From contig PNJM01000125.1 of NCBI GenBank assembly GCA_013821865.1, forward strand, positions 1-7,770: 7,770 nt of DNA, given 5' to 3'. This DNA is from Rhodocyclaceae bacterium. GTDB taxonomy: Bacteria; Pseudomonadota; Gammaproteobacteria; Burkholderiales; Rhodocyclaceae. The notes beneath the pieces are model-generated. The model was not told the origin of the DNA. It was given only the letters and a program-made list of their open reading frames with translations, and made no database searches. Made by a program: the position numbers and the translations under genes. Of the stretch, positions 1 to 7,770 are shown piece after piece (the first letter of the stretch is position 1; every line of letters starts with the position of its first letter).

Positions 1-1443
1 AACGAGCAGGACGAGCCGATGGTCACCCAGCCGCTCATGTACAAGAAAATCGCCAAGCACCCCGGCACGCGCAAGCTCTACCTCGACAGGCTGCAGGCCC
101 AGGGCATCATCGCGCAGGGCGACGGCGAGCAGATGATCAAGGACTACCGCACCGCGCTCGACGAGGGCCGCCACCTGATCGATCCCGTCATCACCGACTA
201 CCACAGCAAGTTCGCCATCGATTGGACGCCGCATGTCAACGTGCCCTACACGGAGAAATGCGACACCACGGTGCCGATGAAGGAACTCAAGCGCCTGGCC
301 GACAGCATCACCGGCGTGCCGGGCAACTTCACGCTGCATTCGCGCGTGCAGAAGATCATCGACGACCGCAAGGCCATGGGCGAGGGCCGGCTGCCGGTCG
401 ACTGGGGCATGGGCGAGAACCTCGCCTACGCCACGCTGCTGGCCGCCGGCTTCAACGTGCGCGTCTCCGGCGAAGACGTCGGCCGCGGCACCTTCTTCCA
501 CCGCCACGCCGCCCTGCACGACCAGAACCGCGAGAAATGGGACGAGGGCATCTACTGGCCGCTCGCCAACATCCAGGAAAAGCAGGGCTGGTTCCACTGC
601 TTCGACTCCGTGCTGTCCGAGGAAGCCGTGCTGGCCTTCGAGTACGGCTTCGCCACCGCCAGCCCCAGCGAGCTCGTCATCTGGGAAGCGCAGTTCGGCG
701 ATTTCGCCAACGGCGCCCAGGTCGTCATCGACCAGTTCCTCTCCTCGGGCGAGGCGAAATGGGGCCGCGGCTGCGGCCTCGTGCTGCTGCTGCCGCACGG
801 CTACGAAGGACAGGGCCCCGAGCACTCCTCGGCACGCCTGGAACGCTACATGCAGCTGTCGGCCGAGTTCAACTGGGAAGTCTGCGTGCCATCGAACGCC
901 GCCCAGATCTACCACCTGCTGCGCCGCCAGATGCTGCGCAAGCAGCGCAAGCCCCTGGTGGTGATGACGCCCAAGTCGCTGCTGCGCCACAAGGACGCCA
1001 CCTCCTCGCTGGAGGATCTGGCCAACGGCACCTTCCAGACCGTCATCGGCGAGATCGACGAGATCGATGCGAAGAAGGTCATCCGCGTCGTCGCCTGCGC
1101 CGGCAAGGTGTATTTCGATCTGCTGGCGGCGCGCCGCGAGCGGAAGATCGACAACGTCGCGCTGCTGCGCGTCGAGCAGCTCTACCCGTTCGACGACCGG
1201 CGCTTCGCGGAGGAGCTGGGCAGATATTCCGGCGCCAGGGAGCTGGTGTGGTGCCAGGAAGAGCCACTCAACCAGGGCGCCTGGTACGCCAAGGCCCATC
1301 GCCTCGAAGGCGTGCTGCGCAAGGGCCAGACCCTGCGCGTCGCCTCCCGTCCCGCCTCGGCCTCGCCGGCGGTGGGCTATGCGTCGAAGCACATGGAGCA
1401 GCAGAAGGAACTGATTGCTGAAGCACTCGGCAAACAGAAGTAA
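1..1443 (+). CDS. sucA: 2-oxoglutarate dehydrogenase E1 component (C-terminal half, partial)
   Basis: This is the thiamine-diphosphate-dependent E1 subunit of the 2-oxoglutarate dehydrogenase complex. It decarboxylates 2-oxoglutarate and passes the succinyl group to the lipoyl arm of E2 in the TCA cycle. The frame is open from base 1 (NEQDEP before the first Met at 19), so the gene enters from the left. About 480 of the family's roughly 930-950 residues are visible. Seen: the transketolase-like pyrimidine-binding domain with [15 protein letters not shown] (nt 397 on), then [28 protein letters not shown] and [19 protein letters not shown]. The C-terminal E1 domain follows, with [12 protein letters not shown] and [12 protein letters not shown]. 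All are E1o hallmarks that distinguish it from pyruvate E1. The Mg/TPP pyrophosphate-binding motif would lie upstream of the window. The stop is TAA, with sucB 23 bp downstream. No frameshift is seen. Confidence 0.97.
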   Translation, partial: NEQDEPMVTQPLMYKKIAKHPGTRKLYLDRLQAQGIIAQGDGEQMIKDYRTALDEGRHLIDPVITDYHSKFAIDWTPHVNVPYTEKCDTTVPMKELKRLADSITGVPGNFTLHSRVQKIIDDRKAMGEGRLPVDWGMGENLAYATLLAAGFNVRVSGEDVGRGTFFHRHAALHDQNREKWDEGIYWPLANIQEKQGWFHCFDSVLSEEAVLAFEYGFATASPSELVIWEAQFGDFANGAQVVIDQFLSSGEAKWGRGCGLVLLLPHGYEGQGPEHSSARLERYMQLSAEFNWEVCVPSNAAQIYHLLRRQMLRKQRKPLVVMTPKSLLRHKDATSSLEDLANGTFQTVIGEIDEIDAKKVIRVVACAGKVYFDLLAARRERKIDNVALLRVEQLYPFDDRRFAEELGRYSGARELVWCQEEPLNQGAWYAKAHRLEGVLRKGQTLRVASRPASASPAVGYASKHMEQQKELIAEALGKQK

Positions 1444-1466
1444 GACAAGGAAAAAACGGAGAGATC

Positions 1467-2684
1467 ATGCTGATTGACGTGAAGGTCCCCCAACTGTCCG
1501 AATCGGTCGCCGAAGCGACGCTCGTCTCCTGGCACAAGAAGGAAGGCGAAGCGGTCGCCCGCGACGAAAACCTGATCGACATCGAAACCGACAAGGTGGT
1601 GCTGGAACTGCCCGCCCCCGAAGCGGGCGTCCTGGTGAAGATCATCAAGGGCGACGGCGAGACGGTCGTCTCCGGCGAGGTGATTGCCCAGCTCGACACG
1701 GAAGCCAAGGCATCCGCGGGCGGCGCTCCCGCCGCCGCGCCGGCTCCGGCCAAGGCTGCGGCCCCCGCCGCCCCCGCTGCGATGCCTGCGGCGCGCAAGA
1801 TGATCGAAGAGAAAGGCCTTGCCGGCGCGCCCATCGAGGGTTCCGGCCGCGGCGGCCGCGTCACCAAGGGCGACGTCATCGCCCACGCCGAGAAGCCGGC
1901 CGCCCCCGCCGCCGCGCCCGCCGCGCCCAGGCCCGCGCTGGCCCAGCCCGCCGCGCCGGTCAGCGTCGAATCCATCATCGGCGAGCGTTCCGAGCAGCGC
2001 GTGCCCATGTCCCGCCTGCGCGCCCGCGTCGCCGAGCGCCTTGTGCAGTCGCAATCCACCGCCGCCATCCTGACCACCTTCAACGAGGTCAACATGGCGC
2101 CGGTGATGGAACTGCGCAACAAGTACAAGGACAAGTTCGAGAAGGAGCACGGCGTCAAGCTCGGCTTCATGTCCTTCTTCGTCAAGGCTGCCGTCGCCGC
2201 GCTGAAGAAGTACCCGGTGCTCAACGCCTCGGTGGACGGCAACGACATCGTCTATCACGGCTACTTCGACATCGGCATTGCCGTGGGCAGCCCGCGCGGC
2301 CTGGTCGTGCCGATCCTGCGCGACGCCGACCAGCTCTCGCTGGCCGACATCGAGAAGAAGATCGCCGAGTTCGGCGCCAAGGCCAAGGACGGCAAGCTTT
2401 CCCTCGAGGAGCTCACCGGCGGCACCTTCTCGATCTCCAACGGCGGCGTCTTCGGCTCGATGCTGTCGACGCCCATCATCAACCCGCCGCAGTCGGCCAT
2501 CCTCGGCATCCATGCCACCAAGGATCGCCCGGTGGTCGAGAACGGCCAGATCGTCATTCGCCCCATCAACTACCTGGCCCTGTCCTATGACCACCGCATC
2601 ATCGACGGCCGCGAAGCGGTGCTCGGCCTGGTGACCATGAAGGAAGCGCTCGAGGACCCGGCGCGCCTGCTGCTGGAGATCTGA
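1467..2684 (+). CDS. sucB: Dihydrolipoyllysine-residue succinyltransferase (E2 of 2-oxoglutarate dehydrogenase)
   Basis: This is the core E2 subunit. It transfers succinyl from lipoyl-lysine to CoA and scaffolds E1 and E3. At 405 residues it has the usual length for the family. Domain order: an N-terminal lipoyl domain (about 1-76) with the lipoylated lysine K43 in IETDKVVLE; an Ala/Pro-rich flexible linker (about 77-108); a peripheral subunit-binding domain (about 109-146, with [10 protein letters not shown] and [13 protein letters not shown]); a second Ala/Pro linker; and the catalytic acyltransferase domain from about 170. The active-site motif SYDHRIIDG places the catalytic His at 376 and the Asp at 380. 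The [20 protein letters not shown] stretch is typical of succinyltransferases. The start is supported by GGAGAG at 1458-1463, five bases after its GGAG core before the ATG. The TGA stop leaves one base before lpdA, whose Shine-Dalgarno lies inside the sucB end, so translation is probably coupled. Confidence 0.97.
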   Translation: MLIDVKVPQLSESVAEATLVSWHKKEGEAVARDENLIDIETDKVVLELPAPEAGVLVKIIKGDGETVVSGEVIAQLDTEAKASAGGAPAAAPAPAKAAAPAAPAAMPAARKMIEEKGLAGAPIEGSGRGGRVTKGDVIAHAEKPAAPAAAPAAPRPALAQPAAPVSVESIIGERSEQRVPMSRLRARVAERLVQSQSTAAILTTFNEVNMAPVMELRNKYKDKFEKEHGVKLGFMSFFVKAAVAALKKYPVLNASVDGNDIVYHGYFDIGIAVGSPRGLVVPILRDADQLSLADIEKKIAEFGAKAKDGKLSLEELTGGTFSISNGGVFGSMLSTPIINPPQSAILGIHATKDRPVVENGQIVIRPINYLALSYDHRIIDGREAVLGLVTMKEALEDPARLLLEI

Positions 2685-2685
2685 G

Positions 2686-4131
<1,446 letters not shown>

Positions 4132-4147
4132 GCGACCGATCCGTGTG

Positions 4148-4180
4148 CCGTTCGCCCTTCGTGAATCGCAGGGCGAACGG
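4148..4180 (+). terminator. 11-bp stem hairpin after lpdA (possible terminator of the suc operon)
   Basis: CCGTTCGCCCT at 4148-4158 and AGGGCGAACGG at 4170-4180 form a perfect 11-bp stem with an 11-base loop, 17 bases after the lpdA stop. No T-run follows (the next bases are TAAAATC), so it is not a textbook intrinsic terminator. It could attenuate transcription, stabilise the 3' end of the operon mRNA, or be an operator for zapE. Confidence 0.4.
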
Positions 4181-4186
4181 TAAAAT
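4181..4186 (+). promoter_or_regulatory. Candidate -10 element for zapE
   Basis: TAAAAT matches the sigma-70 -10 consensus at five of six positions and lies ten bases before the zapE ATG, which would give a very short or absent leader. No convincing -35 is seen: the expected region falls inside the hairpin loop. No Shine-Dalgarno precedes zapE, which would fit a leaderless or near-leaderless message. Confidence 0.25.
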
Positions 4187-4195
4187 CACGGCTCC

Positions 4196-5317
4196 ATGAC
4201 GGCTTCCGCCTCCCGATCTCCGCAGCAAGGCATGCTCCGCGCGCTGGACGCCCAGTTCGCCGCGCGCGGCATCGTTCCCGACGAAGCCCAGCAGGCCGCG
4301 GCCGAGCGGCTGCAGCGCCTCTACGACGAACTCGTCGCCTTCAAGCACCAGCGCCGCAGCAAGCTGCGCAAGCTGCTCGTCAACCCGCCGCTGCCGCGCG
4401 GCACCTATCTCTGGGGTGGCGTCGGCCGCGGCAAGAGCCTGCTCATGGACTGCTTCTTCGACACCGTGCCCTACAAGCGCAAGCGGCGCGTGCATTTCCA
4501 CGCCTTCATGCGCGAGGTGCATGAAGGATTGAGGGAGTTCAAGAGCGAGGCCGACCCGCTGATCAAGGTGGCCGAGCGCATCGCCCGCGAAACGCGGCTG
4601 ATGTGTTTCGACGAATTCCACGTCTCCGACATCGCCGACGCCATGATCCTCGGCCGCCTGATGGAGGCGCTGTTCGAGCGCGGCGTCGTCTTCTGCCTGA
4701 CCTCCAACTACCCGCCCGGCGGCCTCTATCCCAACGGCCTGCAGCGGCAGAATTTCCTGCCGACCATCAAGCTGCTGAAGGAGCGGCTGGATGTGCTGGA
4801 GGTGGATGGCGGCGTCGACTACCGCCTGCGCACCCTGGAGAAGGTCGAGGTCTATCACGTCCCCGCCGACGAGGAGGGCGAACGGCGGCTGGCCGCCGCG
4901 TTCGCCGAACTGGCGGGCGGCGAGGGCCATGCCCGCCCGGTCAACCTCTTCGACCGCGAGCTGCCGGTGAAGCGCCGCGCCATCGGCGTCATCTGGTTCG
5001 ACTTCGCCTCGCTGTGCGGCGGGCCGCGCTCGCAGAACGACTACCTGGAGATCGCCCGTCGCTACCACACCGTGTTCCTCTCCGGCATCCCGCGCATGAC
5101 GCGCGACATGGCGAACGAGGCGCGCCGCTTCACCTGGCTGGTCGACATCTTCTACGACCACAAGGTCAAGCTCATCATGACCGTCGAGTGCGAAGCCGAC
5201 CAGATCTACCGCGAAGGCACCCAGGCCGGCGAATTCCACCGCACCGCCAGCCGCCTCATCGAGATGCGCTCGCGCGAATACCTCGGCGCCCGGCACCGGC
5301 CCGAACAGGGCGCGTGA
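4196..5317 (+). CDS. zapE: Cell division protein ZapE (AFG1-like P-loop ATPase)
   Basis: This is an AFG1/LACE1-family ATPase. In E. coli, ZapE acts at the Z-ring during constriction. Its mitochondrial relatives are linked to quality control of respiratory proteins. Its 373 residues fit the family. Seen: Walker A GGVGRGKS at 74-81; the family block VHFHAFMREVHEGL (about 99-112); Walker B LMCFDEF at 135-141 followed by HVSDIADAMIL; the sensor-like segment CLTSNYPP (167-174); and LYPNGLQRQNFLPTI. The last block, near the C-terminus, is WLVDIFYDHKVKL. No ribosome-binding site is visible before the ATG at 4196. Met13 at 4232 is an alternative start that would align with shorter family members. The gene is on the same strand as the suc genes, 64 bp after lpdA, so it may be a distal operon member or have its own promoter. 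Confidence 0.93.
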   Translation: MTASASRSPQQGMLRALDAQFAARGIVPDEAQQAAAERLQRLYDELVAFKHQRRSKLRKLLVNPPLPRGTYLWGGVGRGKSLLMDCFFDTVPYKRKRRVHFHAFMREVHEGLREFKSEADPLIKVAERIARETRLMCFDEFHVSDIADAMILGRLMEALFERGVVFCLTSNYPPGGLYPNGLQRQNFLPTIKLLKERLDVLEVDGGVDYRLRTLEKVEVYHVPADEEGERRLAAAFAELAGGEGHARPVNLFDRELPVKRRAIGVIWFDFASLCGGPRSQNDYLEIARRYHTVFLSGIPRMTRDMANEARRFTWLVDIFYDHKVKLIMTVECEADQIYREGTQAGEFHRTASRLIEMRSREYLGARHRPEQGA

Positions 5318-5319
5318 CT

Positions 5320-5383
5320 CCTCCGCGTTGCTGTTGAACCGCCCCCTTTGAAAAAGGGGGATTGAGGGGGGTTGGAGCGGAGG
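5320..5383. repeat. Imperfect palindrome with C/G-run hairpin downstream of zapE
   Basis: Three nested inverted repeats start three bases after the zapE stop. The outer arms are CCTCCGC (5320-5326) and GCGGAGG (5377-5383). A short middle pair is AACC (5337-5340) and GGTT (5370-5373). The inner arms are CCCCCTTT (5342-5349) and AAAGGGGG (5353-5360). From memory, C-run/G-run hairpins of this kind occur as dispersed intergenic repeats in many bacteria. Here it could end zapE transcription or mark the left edge of the foreign segment. No T-tract follows on either strand. Confidence 0.55.
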
Positions 5384-5389
5384 ACAGCA

Positions 5390-5459
5390 GCAGTGCCATG
5401 ATTTGAATGATGTCGAGTTTCTGCTGTGCAAGCGCAGAAGGTGACATAGCAAGCACTGC
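5390..5459. repeat. Second imperfect palindrome between zapE and the DUF924 gene
   Basis: There are three nested stems: GCAGTGC (5390-5396) with GCACTGC (5453-5459); ATGTC (5410-5414) with GACAT (5443-5447); and TTCTGC (5419-5424) with GCAGAA (5434-5439). It lies 11 bases beyond the DUF924 stop codon, the place where a cassette attC would be expected. However, it lacks the AAC/GTT core sites, so it may be a decayed attC or an unrelated structured element. Confidence 0.4.
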
Positions 5460-5470
5460 CGGAAGGCCCT

Positions 5471-6007
5471 TCAGAAGCTCGACCCTGGTTGTTTTAGAAA
5501 CTCGAGCTCTTCGGCACTGGAAGCTCGACCTAAAATCTCGTTTCTGTGCGGGTAGCGCCCAAAGCGATCAATGATGGCCTTGTGCTTCAACTCAAATTCA
5601 TAGTTGTGCCCTAGTCCGTTGGCCCGATAGAGGCTTTCTGCCCATTCGTGAATACGCTTCGATTCGCTATGCATAAAGGGCAGGTACAGGAACGTACGCT
5701 CAATGGGCGACATGGCGTTATGCGCACCCACCGCAATGGCCTCCTGCGCCAATACGAGAGCCATTGAATCCTGAGAAAATGCCAAAGGCGAATTGCGGTA
5801 AATGTTTCTTGAGAATTGATCCAGGACGATGACTTCTGCGAGCCGACCCTTGGGTTCTTTGCGCCACGCGAACAATTCGCCGCGCATTGCCTGCTGAAGT
5901 ATGGCCAGAAATCGATCTTTAATCTGATTATCGAATTCGCGATCAGATACCCACCACATTTTCGGTTCTATTTCTTCGAACCAGAACTTCAGGACATCTT
6001 GGCACAT
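5471..6007 (-). CDS. DUF924 family protein
   Basis: This 178-residue soluble protein belongs to the DUF924 family, an all-helical, TPR-like fold whose biochemical role is not established. Family features seen: the N-terminal VLKFWFEEIEP; the central VIVLDQFSRNIYRNSPLAFSQDSMAL (conserved DQFSRN block); LYLPFMHSES; and the C-terminal FGRYPHRNEILGR with the ending FLKQPGSSF. It is therefore complete at both ends. No signal peptide or membrane segment is seen. AGGA lies seven bases before the ATG and supports this start. The gene is clearly less G/C-rich than zapE or katG, and its start lies 17 bp from an attC-like site at 6024-6086. Both facts suggest it arrived as an integron gene cassette. DUF924 genes also occur as ordinary chromosomal genes, so the family alone does not prove transfer. 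Confidence 0.88.
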   Translation of the reverse strand: MCQDVLKFWFEEIEPKMWWVSDREFDNQIKDRFLAILQQAMRGELFAWRKEPKGRLAEVIVLDQFSRNIYRNSPLAFSQDSMALVLAQEAIAVGAHNAMSPIERTFLYLPFMHSESKRIHEWAESLYRANGLGHNYEFELKHKAIIDRFGRYPHRNEILGRASSAEELEFLKQPGSSF

Positions 6008-6023
6008 GTCTGGATCCTGCGAA

Positions 6024-6086
6024 CTGTAATGTCGGGCTAAGGGGCGCGCCGCTTTTGGCGCGTCCCGCTTGAGCGAGAGGTTGGAC
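6024..6086 (-). other. attC-like recombination site, degenerate core
   Basis: Read on the minus strand, the site begins with GTCCAAC (6086-6080), an exact match to the inverse core RYYYAAC. It continues through TCGCTCAAGC, has a near-perfect 10-bp central stem (6041-6050 with 6057-6066, one G-T pair, loop GCTTTT), and ends CCCTTAGCCCGACATTACAG. Laid beside the familiar aadA-type 59-base element, the blocks line up one for one (TTCGTTCAAGC..., CTTAACTCAAGCGTTAG). Here, though, the terminal core reads CATTACAG in place of CGTTAGAT, losing the G where the integrase cuts. The site may no longer be a good recombination substrate. It overlaps the end of the antitoxin gene. Confidence 0.6.
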
Positions 6087-6360
6087 TGGTCGATGGTTCT
6101 ACAAGACGCCCCGACACAAACTTGTGAAGTACGCTGGCGATTAACGTTTGGTACGGCATACCTTCTTCCAGTGCGCGGGCTTGGATATCCATCAAGTCGG
6201 GCGTGGAAAGACGGATGTTGACCCGCTTTTCTTTAAGAAAGGTAGCTGTAGCAGCTGCTTTAAATTTTGCCAACTCTGCTTTTGAAGGCGAGGTGGACTT
6301 GAGTTCGCCCTTCTCATAGGCAGCCAAAATATCTTTTTCAAACGCATCAAGTTTTTTCAT
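6037..6360 (-). CDS. CopG/ribbon-helix-helix family antitoxin, C-terminus extended through attC
   Basis: This is a 107-residue protein of the CopG-type antitoxin family that pairs with BrnT-like RNase toxins. Such antitoxins bind the toxin and repress their own operon. Residues 1-40 form a helical, Lys/Glu-rich arm (LDAFEKDILAAYEKGEL). The ribbon-helix-helix core is about 45-86 (KRVNIRLSTPDLMDIQ, then GMPYQTLIASVLHKFVSGRL). Relatives, as I recall them, end just after GRL-x-E. Here the frame continues from residue 89 with a Ser/Thr/Arg-rich tail. Residues 92-107 are encoded inside the attC-like site at 6024-6086, and the TAG stop lies in that site. The start is supported by GGAG eight bases before the ATG. 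No intact toxin gene is next to it; a probable toxin tail overlaps its start. It may therefore be an orphan antitoxin. Confidence 0.85.
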   Translation of the reverse strand: MKKLDAFEKDILAAYEKGELKSTSPSKAELAKFKAAATATFLKEKRVNIRLSTPDLMDIQARALEEGMPYQTLIASVLHKFVSGRLVEPSTSPTSRSSGTRQKRRAP

Positions 6361-6405
6361 CTGGATTACTCCTCAGCAAGTAGTCTCTGGTGCCTTTCTG
6401 CTTGG
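6347..6405 (-). pseudogene. Possible remnant of the partner toxin's C-terminus
   Basis: Toxins that precede this antitoxin family usually end with a PSRKAT-(R/K)-x-YL segment and run a few codons into the antitoxin gene. On the minus strand, one frame gives LPSRKA (6408-6391). The next frame gives TRDYLLRSNPDEKT and a TGA at 6349-6347, overlapping the antitoxin start by 14 bases. Joining them needs a frameshift at about 6390. Upstream, 6406-6520 shows no recognisable toxin body and is broken by stops in all three minus-strand frames. The assignment rests on recollection of family endings and a short match. Confidence 0.3.
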
Positions 6406-6520
6406 CAACTCTCCCAGCGCGCCGAGAAACTGGGCATGAAACTCGTCGTGAGCGAACAACCCGCTTGAAAAATTCATTGCGGCTCAGCTACCTGGGAGGT
6501 GTTTCTTGAGAGCCATAGCG

Positions 6521-6928
6521 CTACATTGAACTGTAAAACTGCAAATTAGAAAAAATAAGCGGCTCATGGTGGTAACTGACAACTTCGTGTGCCTCACTGG
6601 AGAGACTCTCAATAAATTGGATTTCTGGTGCGGTTAAGTTACGTTTGTTTAGAGCGGCCTCGCGATAAATTTTTCCGGCAATGTTTTGTGAGCGGAATGC
6701 GTCGACCATGAATATAAAAGGTTGCCCTTTCACGATAAGTAGATACCAGTAATAACCCTCACGCATTTCGTAGGAGCTACTGATCAACTGTGTGCAAAGG
6801 ATGTCATTTTCAACATCAATTGCCCAATCCCAAGAACTAGATGGAACTCGTTCTGTATTAACGCCAAGAGCGGCCAAATTGATCTTGGCTAATTCGCTAT
6901 CAGTCAAATGACGCTTAACGAAAGGCAT
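6521..6928 (-). CDS. Hypothetical protein of unknown family (135 aa)
   Basis: I do not recognise a family. The protein is soluble-looking, with no signal peptide or clear membrane helix. It begins [22 protein letters not shown], a charged helix. Next comes a Trp/Tyr-rich middle ([37 protein letters not shown]) that looks like alternating beta strands. A basic/acidic helical part ([33 protein letters not shown]) precedes the end at SSM. The mixed beta/helix layout and size would fit a small cassette protein such as an immunity or TA-linked protein, but nothing in it proves that. The start is 16 bases after the attC core at 6944-6950. The only ribosome-site candidate is the weak AAGAAAG nine to ten bases before the ATG. 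Codon use is A/T-tolerant, unlike the flanking core genes. The TAG stop is 160 bp from the antitoxin start, with no attC between, so the two may share one cassette. Confidence 0.7.
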   Translation of the reverse strand: MPFVKRHLTDSELAKINLAALGVNTERVPSSSWDWAIDVENDILCTQLISSSYEMREGYYWYLLIVKGQPFIFMVDAFRSQNIAGKIYREAALNKRNLTAPEIQFIESLSSEAHEVVSYHHEPLIFSNLQFYSSM

Positions 6929-6943
6929 GTGAACTTTCTTGGC

Positions 6944-7021
6944 TTCTAACGTTTGACATGAGCGGCGGCCGACAGCAGGCGAAGCCTGATGTTGGACGTC
7001 CGCTCGATGGAAGAGTTAGCT
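6944..7021 (-). other. attC recombination site (59-base-element type)
   Basis: This 78-bp imperfect palindrome has four nested stems: CTAAC (6946-6950) with GTTAG (7015-7019); GAGCGG (6960-6965) with CCGCTC (7000-7005); CCGACA (6969-6974) with TGTTGG (6990-6995, one G-T pair); and CAGGC (6976-6980) with GCCTG (6984-6988, loop GAA). On the minus strand it reads GCTAACTCTTCCATCGAGCG at one end and CGCTCATGTCAAACGTTAGA at the other. This matches the box order of known attC sites, with the GTTRRR core at the gene-proximal end. The inverse core (AGCTAAC) is off consensus at its second base. The orientation agrees with the minus-strand genes that follow it. Confidence 0.68.
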
Positions 7022-7035
7022 GTCCGTCATATTGG

Positions 7036-7770
<735 letters not shown>

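Larger units (their letters stand above)
5471..7021 (-). mobile_element. Putative integron gene-cassette cluster without integrase (CALIN-type)
   Basis: This stretch lies between the core genes zapE and katG and is more A+T-rich than either. It holds three small minus-strand genes and two attC-like hairpins in the same orientation as those genes. Read on the minus strand, the order is attC (7021-6944), unknown gene, antitoxin, attC (6086-6024), DUF924. A gene start shortly after each attC is the normal cassette layout. No integrase gene, attI or canonical attC after DUF924 is in view, so the left boundary is uncertain (about 5384-5470). Toxin-antitoxin genes and proteins of unknown function are typical cassette cargo. 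The element call is an inference from the attC structures and context. Confidence 0.55.

Noticed and set aside
222..1421. Long open frame overlapping sucA in another frame, and similar long frames opposite sucA, sucB, lpdA and zapE
   Set aside because: These are shadows caused by high GC. Their translations are low-complexity Arg/Ala/Pro-rich and match no family, while the frames chosen carry intact conserved motifs.
5256..5456. 66-residue minus-strand frame (MLAMSPSALAQQKLDII...)
   Set aside because: It runs through the palindromic repeats and into the antisense of zapE. The first 25 residues look protein-like, but no family, ribosome site or proper end supports it.
5318..5470. attC with GTTGGAG/CTCCAAC ends in the zapE-DUF924 gap
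   Set aside because: CTCCAAC lacks the leading purine, and no matching GTTRRRY core lies at the opposite end. The symmetry is better explained by the C-run/G-run palindrome.
6041..6066. GC-rich hairpin as an intrinsic terminator for the antitoxin
   Set aside because: No T-tract follows on either strand, and the surrounding boxes fit an attC site better.
6372..6483. Short plus- and minus-strand frames in the 6361-6520 spacer (for example AEKLGMKLVVSEQPA on +, MNFSSGLFAHDEFHAQF on -)
   Set aside because: They are too short, in conflicting frames and without a recognisable family or ribosome site. Only the toxin-tail match near 6347-6405 was kept, at low confidence.

Overview
The window looks like a chromosomal segment from a high-GC betaproteobacterium, plausibly of the Rhodocyclales. 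The evidence is the strongly G/C-ending codon use, the gene order sucA-sucB-lpdA-zapE, and the protein styles. No rRNA or tRNA gene and no taxon-specific marker is present, so the placement is an inference.

Region 1 (1-4131, + strand) is the 2-oxoglutarate dehydrogenase operon. It holds the C-terminal half of E1 (sucA, cut by the window edge), the complete E2 succinyltransferase (sucB) and a dedicated E3 dihydrolipoyl dehydrogenase (lpdA). Spacing is tight (23 bp, then 1 bp), so the three subunits of one TCA-cycle complex should be co-transcribed. A perfect 11-bp stem hairpin separates lpdA from zapE (4196-5317, +), an AFG1-type ATPase linked to cell division. zapE is followed by an imperfect palindrome built around a C5T3/A3G5 hairpin.

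Region 2 (about 5390-7021) is different. Its base composition is visibly more A+T-rich, and all its genes are on the minus strand. It holds a DUF924-family protein, a CopG/ribbon-helix-helix antitoxin with what seems to be the eroded tail of its toxin, and a 135-residue protein of unknown family. Two imperfect hairpins at 6024-6086 and 6944-7021 have the layout of integron attC sites, both in the same (minus) orientation as the genes. I read this stretch as a small integron gene-cassette cluster without a visible integrase (a CALIN-type array). It lies between the core genes zapE and katG. The most unusual detail is that the antitoxin reading frame runs through one attC, so its last 16 or so residues are encoded by the recombination site.

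Region 3 (7037-7770, minus strand) is the C-terminal third of a catalase-peroxidase (katG), cut by the window edge. Its stop codon lies only 15 bp from the attC at 6944-7021.
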